From Liolophura sinensis (taxonomy: Eukaryota > Mollusca > Polyplacophora > Chitonida > Chitonidae), in the NCBI RefSeq assembly GCF_032854445.1, contig NC_088300.1, forward strand, positions 37,602,458 through 37,666,457: a stretch of 64,000 bases of DNA, written 5' to 3'. Within the stretch, counting starts at the first letter, position 1, and each line of letters opens with the position of its first letter. Under the pieces are notes generated by a model that saw only the letters and a program-made list of their open reading frames with translations, did no database searches and was not told the DNA's origin. Below are positions 38,626 to 51,816 of this stretch, one piece after another. The translations under genes were made by a program, and so were the position numbers.

Positions 38626-39118
38626 CTATGTCAAATTAACAAATTGCTGTTTATCTAGTTTTTTACCGTCTCGATCTCTATCTTCCCTTGGACTGAGAAT
38701 GCACATTCCACCGGTATACCCCGTTCCCATCCTCTTAAACACTTCTAAGGAACATGTTACCTGCTCTGGCTTATCTGTTACAGCACCAATAAAAACGAGC
38801 CTGTTTATTATCATGTTTCAACATCTGCAACTTTAGTAACAAGATAAAAAGTAAGACAAGGATAGTTTACATGCACAGTCAGATGGTTCCCCGTGTTTTC
38901 AAACCACAAGTCTTTTTTTTTATACTTATCAAGCAGGTCAGTTCAGATTTAGGCTGCTGTATCTTATCCTGGAGCATATTTGTATACCAGCCCACCTTTG
39001 TGTTACCATCAACTTTAGCAAAGCTCATATCAGTAACTATTTCAGTAAAAGGTAGCCATACCATATATATCTTTGATGCAGTTCTCAACTTGCTGTTCAT
39101 CAGGTAACCAATGAACAT
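38626..39118 (-). other. Two coding-looking minus-strand frames, no family recognised
   Basis: Frames at 38879-39118 (79 codons) and 38626-38814 (62 codons) lie close together on the - strand. Both have balanced composition, and 38626-38814 has more CpG than its surroundings (for example around ACCGG and CTCGATC). They are in different frames and interrupted, so a decayed gene or retrocopy is possible. Chance is equally possible. Confidence 0.15.
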
Positions 39119-42100
39119 ATTGACAAAAACCTATCATTATGCAAAACACAATGAGTTTGTTAATTCACACCGTAATGTTGGAAAGGATATAGATCGCAGA
39201 TTTATTCAAATTGATTTTTATTTACTTGTTGGGATTGGTTTTTCTTCATGGAATGGGGGCAATGAACTGTTAACAATGCCAACCATTTCAAAACAAGAAT
39301 CCGTTTTCTCTCCCTTCATGTTGGTCAAGTCCGGTGGCAGAGTGCCACTTTTTTCATTATGTTTTTATAGCTTCCGTAAACTAAGTCAGCACAGATACTA
39401 AACTGAGTGCTTGAGAGCTTTGATCAGCATTTGCAGTCATAACTCTTGCGGTTTCCTGTGGTCTTTAGTAAAACAGACGTCTGACAATGGATGATGGTCA
39501 CTTGTCTTACTGGTGTACATTTACAGAATCAGGTGTTCCTCAGATACAAAAAAAAACCCATGGTACATGTCAGGAAGCAACAGAGTGGCAGCTTATGCTT
39601 TGCTTCCTTCAAACATGTACATCTCCTGTCATGGGAAACTCTGCGATGTTTTGCTTGGCTCTCCCCAGCCTATACAGTTAACCTAGCCCAGTGAAGAGCA
39701 GGGTGTCAAGTCTGGTAGTGATCTGCTGTGTTTATTCAAACACATATGATATGTATGTCTGATGTAAACCAGCTAGAGGACTAGTCCCTACACATTTGAT
39801 CACCAGGTTTCTTGTTTTTACAACTGCATTCATGAAAAGGAGCGATCATTCCTCACTCCCTGTCCCAATCCAATGGTATATTTACTTCAAAATTTTAGGA
39901 CAAACAATATAAGCCTGACTACAGTAAATTTAACAAAATGGACACCAAAATGGACACCAAAAGGTCCTCTTAAATGTCAACCAACCAATAACCAACCCAT
40001 TTTTCTGTGCCTTTCCACACATGAAAAAAGTGGCTTTACTTTACAATTTTTGCAATGTAATATTATGTGAGCACTTGAATCTCCACTTTGGTTTCTTCAG
40101 CTTTTTTGCTTTATAGGTATAAAAACAGTGCATGAGAGTATGTGTTATCACCTTATTTTTTTATGTAACATAATGTGCACTGTTTGAAAAGGCTGGAATT
40201 CTCATCTATGAAAGATCTGAAAGTCAGGGTAAGTACTGATTATCCAGGGGTTGCTTAATTAGGAAATTGCTTTCTTTTAAAGTTCCTTATACCTTCAAAG
40301 CAAGACTTACATGTACATCTTGTGTATGTCCAGTTCACTCTTGGAAACTGTTTTTTTTTTTGTTCTTTGTAGGGGTCAAAATTGTCAATACATAAATCAT
40401 TATACAGAATTATATTCCCATGCTCTAAATACTCCTCGTCCTTCATAGGTACATGTAAAGCAGGAGTGGCACAGTGCAGCCACAAGGCTGCTAAGTACAG
40501 CCAAAGCTACTTGCTTGGACAAATAAACACCAGGATGGACTAAAACAATGTCTGAGAGAGGGTTTGGATTCTGGCAGACAGAGGGTTGGCCATAGTGTTT
40601 ACTATACATGTAATACACTAGTGTCCCACAGCCATATGTGTCCTGACCTGTAGAGTTGGAGCAGTGAATGCCATAACTGTACTGCACCTCCTCACATGGT
40701 CCATGTACCCGGGATGTATATACTGATGTATCCCTCATTAGATCAAGGCCTTAACATCACAAAATTTAGTACTATCCTTCATCTTTTGTTGGACAAAAGA
40801 TACACATATTTTAATGTATCCAAATTATGAAATATGTCTGTTTCACATTACACTCAGATTTCTACATATCGGTATATATAAGTTTAGCTATTAGTTTCTC
40901 CTGGACTGGGCTTTTGGTATCAACCACAAATCTAACTTGACATGGCGAGATGGAAAATGTTCTGACAAAGACCTGTAATGTCCTCCCATTGTCCAGAGGA
41001 GCCCATACTAAGTTTTCAAGAATTAGCCATCAACCATTATGGGAATACAGTTGCATTAGCTAGAAATTTCTGTTTCATTTAAATGAGCCTATAAGGCAAT
41101 ATACTGTTTTATATCCATGACTCCCAAATGTCATTATCAGAAGTCTCATGCTTAATTCATATCATGAATTATCAAGGTACATTGTACATTTTATGAAAAG
41201 GTTTTCCAAATTACCAACCCTATTGTGTATATTACACATACGTGTATCCTTAGAAATGAACTGTTTCCTTCAATGAAGAGTATATGCTAAACTTGCACTA
41301 AATTAAGATTTCAGTTGGCTGGTTAGCCTTTAATGGATATTTATAAAGACTACATGTAGTCCCTACTGGCTGTTTATCAATGTGCACACCCTGAAGGTTA
41401 TCAAATCATACACTGGTCACAGGGGAAATGACTCTTTATTGAGTAACCAAATTTCTCCTAAGGGCAGCATTGTTACTAATCATAGTCAATGTTTCATAGT
41501 CAAATAGATATTCAGGATCTTTTGGCTAAACTGTCTACATAAATGTATAGCCCAAAAGTCATTTATTTATATGACCTATGTACATGTTTTGCCCACTTCT
41601 CTCAGCCAATGCGAAATGGGATAAGTCTGATCAATGCAAAGTAAACAATGAGGTATATAGTAGTTCTATATTTTATCATACATAATTAATTAATAATTAA
41701 TTTAGGTACATTTCTCAGATTATGTCTTTTCTTATTGGACATTTCCTTGTACCTTCCAATGTTTTCTTCAACATGTAACTATAGTGGCACATCAGAGAAA
41801 AAGCTATTCTTCTTGATTAACACTGTGCTACATCATTTTTACATAAAATGCCTTTGTTGACGCAATCTTCAACACATACATACTGCCTTAAGTGAGTAGA
41901 TAAACTGCATCATGGGATCAGTCTGTAGCTTTGCTGTAGCCTAGACAATGTCTGAAGTGCTAGTACTAAAATATCTAAACAAACCACTTAACATTTTAGA
42001 ACAAACTTAAGATGTCTTCCGGGGCCTGAAGTCAGTCTAATCAGATTTTTCAAAATGGAGGTCTGGTTGGATTGAAGCGACATATCATTGGTTTTGTCAC

Positions 42101-43518
42101 ACTTATTATTTTTGACCTTTTCAAGTATGTGGTTTAACGAAATGTTTACAAAGTTGTTAATTCATTTATAAAATACAATTTGTGTAATGCCTGTGGGGGT
42201 ACTATCCTACTAACTTCTTCAGAAGATAATTAAGACATAAACATTCTGTTAATTAATAATTCATAGAAAAACTTAAATTCATCATTAAGTAAAGCTATTG
42301 AGATGCCTTGTAAGGGGATAAATTTTATCACAAAGAGCCATGTAGTATTAAAGCCTTTGGTGAGTCTGTGTTACCCAGAACAAACAGATAGAGGTGAATG
42401 ACAAGGGCCACAGGTCCTACCCAACTAGCGATGTTCAAGCTCTAACACCGTGAGAAAATTTCGCCCGATGACATAAAGCACTAAAGATAGAACAGGTCGT
42501 CACTGTAGATCATGGCAGCTTGGCAAAATTTTAATTTCACTCTGCTGAGCTGAGAGTGTGACAGACCTACAACATGCTTCCTCTATTCACTAGCATAGCC
42601 ACAGCTAGGGAGCTAAACATACATAAGCACCTACTATCCTTAGGCTTAGGTTTTGTGACAAGACCATACCCTGACAGGAAGAATTCATAATGATATCAGC
42701 CAAGGTAAGTTTGCACTTGTGGAATCTGAGAATACTGTGAATACACAGACTGAGCTGAGCTACACGTATGTTGTGGATTGTAAACTGGGTTACAAACTGG
42801 GTCAAAATGATGCGGCTGGGATTTTAAGTATCATATAAAAATCATATGAGTGACTGAAGGGGATGGGGAACCAATAATCTTGAGAGACTGAGATGCTTTG
42901 CAAATATTTAGACATATGTTTTTTATAAATTTGAAATTAATGTGTAAACTAAATGTCATATATACTTACCTATAACACATATCTTAGCTATTATCCCATA
43001 TAACAATTATCATTGTAAATAATAAAGGGCTTAAATAATATGTTAGTGCTATCTTTACAGCTCCAGAGTTACCAATGAATATTTTAAAAGGTATAAATAT
43101 GAAATTCTTGTCTTAATTCACACACTTACAGAAAGAGAAAAGGAGTTTACATGTAGCCCATTTGTAATTAGACCTGTAATTAGAGACGTGTTGAATAAAG
43201 CTGTAGGCCCGGGGTTAAAAACAATGTTAATGCCTAACCTATATTAAATTTTATCCAGCAGAAATCATTTGACAGCATTTGAAGACAAATGAATACACTA
43301 TATTAAAATTCATATAATTCTTCGGTTGTTCTTTCCTCTCATATTTTAATATTAATTAGAACTAAGAGGAAGCGTGACAGTCTTCTTTATCGTTTAAAAT
43401 ATGCATGATAACTTCTCAATTACTTCAACTTACTCAAGCTATCTACGTGTATTTCATCTAGAGCCACTTTCCCACACTAGAGAAATCACAGGCTACTATA
43501 AATACATCTGATGAAAGT

Positions 43519-43812
43519 TCAAAATCTTATCAAATACTTTACAGAGTGGATATACGTCTGTCCTGCAGAACCAATTTCAAAGAAGCTATAACAGACCAGG
43601 TTTGGCAAACTGCCGACTTCATGGAAGAAGGTATAGAAGGCCTGAACAAATGATCTGACACCATCTACACAGATCCAAAAATAACAACAATTTACGGCCA
43701 CTTTTTTTCCAAATTTGCTGATTGTAATGTTGGGGGCTCTAGTGAATGAAGTGTTAAATTTATGCAGACAAAAAAACAGTTCGTGGAGAATTTTACCTGT
43801 CAAGGCAGACAC
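43519..43812 (-). other. Unrecognised 97-codon open frame at the CpG boundary
   Basis: Minus-strand open frame rich in aromatic residues, with no family I recognise. Near its 5' end, ACAG|GTAAAA on the minus strand is a plausible splice donor, so an untranslated first exon of a leftward transcript could end there instead. It sits where CpG content changes. Evidence is weak. Confidence 0.15.
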
Positions 43813-45693
43813 GGTTTACAAATGATGTGTTCTACCGCAATTTTCGTATTTAACTCAGTCCTGTGCGAACTTGTAATGTAGTGCAGGCTGTACGTACCGT
43901 GTACAGGTAGAGGTGTGGGAATTTTGCTTCACTGGAACCTTCGATTATTAACTTAATTGAGCCGCTAAAATCTTACAGTAGGTCTGTTGTTTTAATGACA
44001 TGTTGTATTGGAATTACCTGAGGAAGTTGTCATTTAATCATGGCGTGATTGCTGTCATCTGTGTAACCCATGTCACGATGTCACAACTTGTTGAAATGGA
44101 AACCAGAACCACTTCCTGTCAACATGTGAGTGTGACTGGTACCTTTATCAGCTGTCAAATCCTTCACTACGGCCAAACAGCTTCGCACAAATTTTTCACA
44201 CATCTTCATAGGACGCACAAGAAAGAGAAAGCATGAATTTGATATTTGTTTCTTTACCTGACAGTTACGTCATTTGTCTATAACCTATATGTACACGCAC
44301 GGGATTGAAGGTAACAAGAGGGGATTTGTCATTCATTACTCAAGACTGCAACAGTGTTGGTAAATGGGTACGCATACGCTGTGAAAAGTGGGAATATTAT
44401 TTACACCCCCACCCCTCTCCCACCTGTGTTCGGTTTCTTCATGTTACATTTTCGTAAGAAACCCAAGGTAGCACTGATGTAAACAGTTGTTTCTGTCGTT
44501 GTCAGTCACAAGCGCTATATGTAAATAGTGTTTCCAGGACCATCTGGAGCCTCTACATATGGGAGTTCAATCCTGGCTGCCGCACTACATTTGTCACCAT
44601 TTTGGTGTTTCCAATTATTGTTTGCTAGCTGACGGCATGGTCATCTTTATATATTGTTATAAAAAAATGGAGTGTTTCAGTGAAAAACTTTCTTCATACA
44701 AGACACATACGAATATGTATATTTCAATACGTTTTGGCCGAAAAATTATTATTACTATATACATGTATTACCAATTGTCCTTGTAAGTATATATGCCTGT
44801 TTGAAATTAAAAATTGTGTGTTCCCGAAAACTGTCAATGGGTTCAGTTTATTTACTGATATTGGGATAAGCATCTGAGTTTGTTGTGAATAATACTACAT
44901 CACACCCATGTATCCAGTCATCTCCTCTTTCTCTCTATCGTTTGTCAGTGACGTCATGAGTACCGGTATAGACACTCAGGACAGTAGATATGTGTATATA
45001 CGCCGTGAGAAAAATCCTGTTCCGTTTTGCACTTACATGCACTTACGCGTATACATTGATGTAGTTTGCACAAAATAACCCTATCCAATTGGTTATATAC
45101 AGAGTGTGCACGTGTGGGTAGGCATATATAAGATCAAGTATAGCTGATAGGCACAGGTCAGTTTGTAGGCCTATTAACTGTATACTCTTCAGGTATTTAG
45201 TTATCTAATGTATAGCTGTGCATAATGGATATCTTCTGCAAATGACAGGGTTGAGTAACCACGCTCATGTAGAGTATCTGGAAATGGGGGCAGAAGGTAT
45301 ATAGACAGTTGTCTCTGTCTTGTTGTTCAGCAGACAAACATGCAATGAGTTATAACTGTTTGTTTGGTTAATACATTCCCCTTGGACGTAAATTGTATCC
45401 TAACCCATATACCACAGCATCGAGTTATATAAGTCGAGTTCACAGTTAAGTGTGTTTGTCTTCAAGTAAGCAAATCCATAGAATGCCCCGTTGTTTATTT
45501 ATTGTCATAAACATTTTGCGTGTGCTATTCGCCGCGAGTTGAATGCTTTCGCTTTTTGATTGTCAACAATTACTTATTATTTCGCTCCGCTGAACGTGGG
45601 CGCTTTTCTCATGGAGGTACATTGTAACAACGAAAGTGCTTTCTCTTTACAAGCTATCAGTTATGTATAACGTTCTCTGTTTGACAGGTTAGT

Positions 45694-45759
45694 GGAGAAA
45701 CTGCGATAATATTCGGGACCAGGAGAAACTGCGATAATATTCGGCAACAGGAGAAACTG
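45694..45759. repeat. 28-bp tandem repeat, about 2.4 units
   Basis: GGAGAAACTGCGATAATATT recurs at 45694 and 45722, with a partial unit GGAGAAACTG at 45750. Confidence 0.9.
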
Positions 45760-48700
45760 TTTAAGTGGAAACGCAACGCTCGAGGTAGGATGTAGGTTTT
45801 GCAAGATTTTGTCTTTTCTAATCTTTCAAAATAATCCACCGTTTAAAAGTAAAGGTGTATGGTGGAAAACGACGTAGTAGTGAAATTTTAGTGGCAATTC
45901 AGTTCAGAGCCGAGACTCGGAAAAGGTCTCACAGTGTATAAATTAGTGTTGAGCATTGCACAGACGATTAGTGTTTGTGTATTCCCCACGGATTCGCATC
46001 TTCCTATCTTCCTCGCCCGTATGCCTGTGTTTATTGCATTACGCTGTATAGTGCGGGTTATATAGTCATTTATAAGCCCCAAAACATCACCTTAGCATCG
46101 GCGCTTTAAACGGCGGGAGCTACCTTGGCCCTTCCATCTAGCCCAGTAGTACAAGAGACGGCTTGGGCAGAGAGGACTTCTATTGCCTCTGCCATACCGC
46201 GAAGCCAGAATCTCTGATAACGATTACCCATCTCTTACCTTCGATTTTCAGTCGATGGGATCTTGTGGGGATTGCTTTAGGAGGTACACTTGTGTTTTAC
46301 CCATATCCATATTTTGTGTTTACTGTATGAACCTGTTTACTCGGGAACTGGACAGCTTTGGGCATTCCATGATTACGGTGAGTTGGCTGCATGCACCGCT
46401 CAGTAAAGTGATGTATGTATATGAATATAGGACAAACGGGCCACAGAGTAACAAGTATAAGAGGAAGGTGTTTATGTTTGAATACGTAATAAGCGTTTCC
46501 CTTTCAGACAAACAACTTGGATTTTGTAGCAGTTTTAATTTAGTTGAGTGCGTAGTTTGAATAGTTCGTCTTTTGGCAACATACTGGTGTTAAAAGCTTT
46601 GAAGAAGTTGAAGGCTCAAGAGACTTTTGATTATACTAAAGCTACCCAACCTCTCCATAAACAACATTCGACTTAACGTTAGTAAGATGCTTTTAACTGA
46701 AATTATGCAGGCCATGCAATATGGTTAGAAACATGGCACAACGCATTAAACTTGGTTGTCTCATTGACACTCATTTTGTGGTAAAGTATATGGTGTATAC
46801 CTGGACTGAGATCTTTTGGCTTTGACCTTCAGATTGATGGGTAAATGCGTTTCCCAATTTAGCTGGCCCAGATTTGCTGCTGGCGTGAGGTGAACTGTAA
46901 ACAGTGATATCTCTGCTAGAGAACCAGCAGAAGTTGTGTACTACAGTGTACTGCCTTAGAAACTATGTACATTAAGGCCACTAGATCTCGGACGAATTGG
47001 AACGGTTTTAAGCGAACTTTTATAGTGCGGCTATGAAATGATTTCTACGCTGATAGATGAAATGAAAAAACGCTGGTCGGATGGTTTCCTTGTGAAGTTG
47101 TCTCTGTTGCGGTTTTCCCGGTTGGCTACTGTAGCCAGTGATCAAGGCCAGGGTGTAGCGGAGAGAAAGAGAAAGTTATTGACAGAGACCGTGTCTGAAT
47201 CTATTTGAGTTCGCGAGTGCTCAAGGGAGGGCGCACTCGATGGAAAATAAAGTGTATTTGGGCAGAAAGAAACATGGCAAGGTAGACGGCCACATCATAT
47301 ATTTGTGTTACATGTGGAAGTTGTGGGTTTCTCGGGTTAGCTGCCCCTGGCGGGTTGGGGGCATGCCGTTACACAGAATTCCATTATGTCTTATCTAACT
47401 AGAGCTGTTTGTCCGCCGTCAGCACAGGCACAATGACTCTCTTCAGATTACCTGAAGTTCCTACAGACAAAAATGCATGTCGGACGTTGATGTTAAACAA
47501 AAGACAATGGTACACAGAGAAAAGCTCGTCTTAGTGGTGAGAGCCTGTGAAGGAAGCAGCCCTCATACTCGGGCCTGTAAGGGGTATGTAACAGTGGAGG
47601 GCTAGACGTCGGAGCACCCCAGTTGTCAAGGTAACCATGTCAACGCAATGAAAGGATCCAAAGACATGTTGTTTTCTGTTTCCACGAGGTTCTTACTATT
47701 AACTGTTCATGTGTCCTGAAAGTAGTGCGCCTACCTGTGGGATAGTAAATGGAATATATGTGTAAAAGGTGTAGCAACCATTAGGGTTAATTGCGCTTAA
47801 GGCACGAACTGGGTCCCAACAGGATTACCTAAACGGCCCAATGCAAAATATCGATGGCTGTTTTTTTTTCTTCTATAACAATGCATTTATGTAACATGTA
47901 CTGTGGTGGAGATGATTGCTCGATCGTTTGAAGCATTGAAAACTTCCATTCCCATCTGCACACTAAATACCACTCGCTTCCGTTCTGTTCTAGGTTTTAT
48001 TTTCCATGTTTACAAATAACTGTGAGCATGCTCTTTTGTCACACACATGCAGTTGTTGTGCTAATGTAGACGACCCAGTACACGGGTCTATTTGGACGCA
48101 TCTGTAGGTCATTTGATGGGCTGTGGTCATATCTGACCGACTATCCTAATACTGATAATTATTGTCCATGTCCACAGAAGGGACTTATCGGAATTTATCC
48201 TCATCATTAAATCCGTGCTTAAATTGGCTCTTTCAATAGTTATCTCCAACGCAAAGAGGTTGTCATTCACAAACTATCTAGATAGCAATCAAACGGATGA
48301 CATGACTTATCATTCGCATGTCACCGCGCTGTCATCACGTATAGCCCCTCCCTTCAGATTGGCGTAATGTGGCAGTAAGATTATAGTTAAATAATATAAA
48401 GAACTTTTAGTTTCAACTTAACTCGCCGGAATGCCGACCGAGATGCGCAGAAGCATGCTTAGCTGACAGTGAATGCACCCTATAGTCGGCCAGATCTATA
48501 AATTATCATTTTATGATTCTTGCCAAAAAGCTTCTGACTTCCTCGCAGATGCCTGATTTGCATGGTGCTCCCATTCATTGTGCATAGATGATGCTGCAAA
48601 CCACATGAATAACGGCCTTTGGTAAGGTCTGGTGACGGGATGATGGTTGTGATTGGAACATGAGCATATATGTAGACTTATATATGACTGATTAAGATGG

Positions 48701-48834
48701 AAAGGGACGTCCCCCTTGAGACACCGATCCGTTCAGCAGCCGCATCAGACCAACAGCGTCTTCACCAGCTGGTACTTTGGCACCCAGACGAGGTATAGGT
48801 AATCAATAACACGTGACTGATGGGCCAATATCAG

Positions 48835-48844
48835 AGCACGCGAC
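48835..48844 (+). promoter_or_regulatory. Weak Hairy-like site AGCACGCGAC
   Basis: Nine of ten bases match the Hairy site GGCACGCGAC. It is an isolated outlier, 9.9 kb upstream of the Delta ATG. Confidence 0.25.
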
Positions 48845-50293
48845 TTGAATCTGTGTCTTAGATTAGCTGCCTGGTGGGACCACTGCACAGGGTTATCTGA
48901 CATGCTATGTTACTGGTGTCGCTTTTACCAGACGATCAACCCTGTTTCTAGACAAGACATCCGTCTATGATGACCATCGTCCTCGCCTCTACATTTGCAC
49001 GCTTATTTATACGAGGAGACACCGAGTCGTAGGACAGACCATAGCGTATAGACAGGTAGCAGCTTGGGGTTGTAGTACTTAAAACCCCCCGAACTTCTTA
49101 GCTGACAGTCATTCTCTCATGGAGATTCACTTGGATTACCGTGTTCCTTGTGGAAGCTGAAGCAAAAGAATCTCCGTTAATTGGTATGTATTTCGTGACA
49201 TTCATAATTCAAAATCACAGAACCGCTATCGTCACTTGTATATCTGATTATCTGATATCTGATTGCGGTGATTCAGATGCGGTGTATGATACCAGGGACT
49301 TCTTTACATCATATGCAAATATTATTCGTTGGAAAAGAAATAATGTCAGCTATCTTACAGTATTCTGCTATACCTACATTATTGTTGATGTCATAGACTG
49401 TAAGTTTAAGCGGATGAGTTATGTACTGTGTTTCACAAGGTCATGTAGTCTGGCGAGCTGTAAGCTATATATCTTATAACACGCTGTACTTTCTGGTTAC
49501 CGCAGTAGGGAATAAATTTGGGTCTCTATATAGCTGACATGTAATTTCTGAACATGATAAGTTTATAGACGATATTCATCATCCAGTAATTCTGGTCCTT
49601 GAAGATTCCGTCATAATTATGTATGTTGTGATGTTTCCATGGAATTGCACAGAATACGGTTATAATAAATAACCAGCCCGCATGGTAATGTATGCAAAGC
49701 GCGGCTCAAGGCATCTGGGAAAAGACTTCCGCTGCCGTCCTGGCTAGACGCGCGGTATACACATATAAGCCATCACAGCTGGTGCAGCTTTATACGAGTC
49801 AATTACATGAGAAATCACGATTTCTAATTAGTCAAATCTGATAAGGTCGTTTATAAGATTGACAAGCGTAGTAATGAGGCCGTCACGGAACGCGTGCGCT
49901 GGGCTTGTTTCTCCGAAGGAGGAGATCTATTATATAGCCCTCTACGTCTGACCCTTTCCTACCTCTAATGAAACTTGAATATAAGTTATTGGGTATGCTT
50001 ATTAGAAATTGATAAAGTAAGTGTGGTGGAATGCCAGTAATTACCTTCGCAGTGTGCTGGAACTTCGATGTTTTCGAACCGTCTGACGTGCTAAATACTA
50101 AGCCTTATTACCAGCGCTATTGCTTGGCAAGGTAAGGCTAAAAGATATCTTCTCAATGGTGACCCGGCTAAATACATTACTGTGATAGCCAACCCCGGGA
50201 TTCTGTGCGATTTCAGTGCGCTTTTTGCATCACCGTCAGGATACAGCAAGATATCAGGGAACATCTTGTACCATGACACCTGGATACCTGGAC

Positions 50294-50492
50294 ACTGTGA
50301 GATATCACTGATCATTTCACATCACCATCTGGATATTGTAAGATATCAAGAGGCATTTCACATCACTATAGCTAGGTGGATGCTGTGAGATATCAAGAGG
50401 CATTTCATATCACTATAGCTAGGTGGATATTGTGATATCAAGAGACATTTCACATCACTATATAGCTAGGCGAATACTGTGAGATATCAAGG
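50294..50492. repeat. Minisatellite, about 47-bp unit
   Basis: About four units with CATTTCACATCACTATAGCT, AGGTGGAT and GTGAGATATCAAGAGG. It is the only sizeable minisatellite I see between 43.7 kb and the Delta gene. Confidence 0.9.
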
Positions 50493-50721
50493 CGAATCAT
50501 TACCTGTCGTTGTATACGTGTACGTTACTGAATAGTGAGTATAAAAAACACTTCGTCACTGATACTCAGCTGAAGTTTGACACACCTGTGATGTAAGTAT
50601 TAATATGTGCCTGTATCTGGCTTTCTGAATATCAGAATGTCACATAGGCCTATGCCATATAGATACCTAAAATTACATATGTATACTTCTGCAACAATAG
50701 TTAGCTCTCCATAAGTCAAAT

Positions 50722-50795
50722 TTATTTATTTATTTATTTGATTGGTGTTTTACGCAAGAATTTTACTCAAGAATATTTCACTTACACGACAACGG
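50722..50795 (-). mobile_element. 5'-truncated SINE with perfect target duplication
   Basis: Minus-strand 3' end of the CORE-like SINE (TTATTTATTTGATTGGTGTT, CAAGAATATTTCACTTACAC). It is flanked by the exact 15-bp duplication CTCCATAAGTCAAAT at 50707-50721 and 50796-50810. Confidence 0.9.
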
Positions 50796-51808
50796 CTCCA
50801 TAAGTCAAATGTGATATGCATAGTATTCTATCATCAATGAACCGTTAGACAGTAACAATCGACCATCGGACAATGTTATATAGCTTCTGTAAAGAAAGAT
50901 GTGTCTGCTTGCTGTAGGGTTGAAACTTTTGACAAGGTGCGTAGAGTATCCGGGACCCATAAGCGGATAGATATAGCGGTGTAATGGACGGGAAATGACT
51001 ACATATTACTCCTGGACCACATTAATTACGTGATCTTAAACTTCATTTATGATTCATTTGCCATTCAGTCGTACATATCGTGGTAATTTTTCTTTAATTA
51101 CACGACGTTGTGGCTTGATCAGTTCTGACTGGACGGCGGCAGTCGTGATCCTTGGCAGCCGTGTTCAGATCTGTCATGTATGAGTCCTTGTGCCATTATC
51201 ATAATTACTTGTCAATTAGAATTTCAAACGGCTGTGTACATGCATTTATAAATCTTATAAAACATCTATATAATTGATTGAAAACGGATCGGACTTTAGA
51301 GTACGAAGAAGGTTGTCTTGAGCAGGCCCGAAGAGAAAGGACATTATCCGCGTTCTTGCTTCAAGGTACATGATTTCTATTGAATTCATTTATACAGAAA
51401 TCGTTTATATACAGAATTGGTCTATACATAACACGTTTAGTTTGTTTTGGCTTCCCTATTCGATGTTCAAAAAGAAAGTCACACCTTGTCAGAATTATTG
51501 TTTACCTTTTTTCATTTAGAATTCAGTGACTGGTCTCAACACGGTGTCATTCACTAAGTTATAGAAACTGTAATAGGCTGCTACGCATGTTACCATTGCC
51601 TGGATGGCCACTCTGGGTATGTTTGTTTATTCTTTGTAGCGGCTTCTCAAAACGTAGCTGATATATTTTTGTACTCCGTGTACATTTTGACCAAACTTGT
51701 CAATTTATTCATGGAATACATGTTACAGATCCCGGAAGGGGTTTCTCTCCTTCATGGCTCACATTGTCCTGAGCGTTCATCATAAGCCTCTTGCTATTAT
51801 CGCGGACT

Positions 51809-51816
51809 TTCCCACG
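51809..51816 (-). promoter_or_regulatory. CSL/Su(H) consensus site CGTGGGAA
   Basis: TTCCCACG on the + strand gives the full CSL (RBPJ/Su(H)) consensus CGTGGGAA on the - strand. It lies 6.9 kb upstream of the Delta ATG. Other exact copies are at 10232, 11403, 24246, 31869 and 63009. Confidence 0.35.

Larger units (their letters stand above)
35638..43699. other. Non-coding, CpG-poor; no supported gene
   Basis: Holds a 27-bp repeat (36110-36190), a G27 run (38159-38185), a possible SINE at 37480-37830 and two doubtful frames at 38626-39118. The frame 40400-40738 (-) matches nothing I know. Confidence 0.55.

Noticed and set aside
40400-40738. 112-codon minus-strand frame with several cysteines
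   Set aside because: Cysteine spacing fits no family I know; no supporting exon nearby.
46183-46560. 125-codon plus-strand frame
   Set aside because: No domain recognised and no convincing splice or promoter context; length is possible by chance.
47214-47239. Small hairpin CGAGTGC/GCACTCG
   Set aside because: Seven-base stem only; no terminator or miRNA context.
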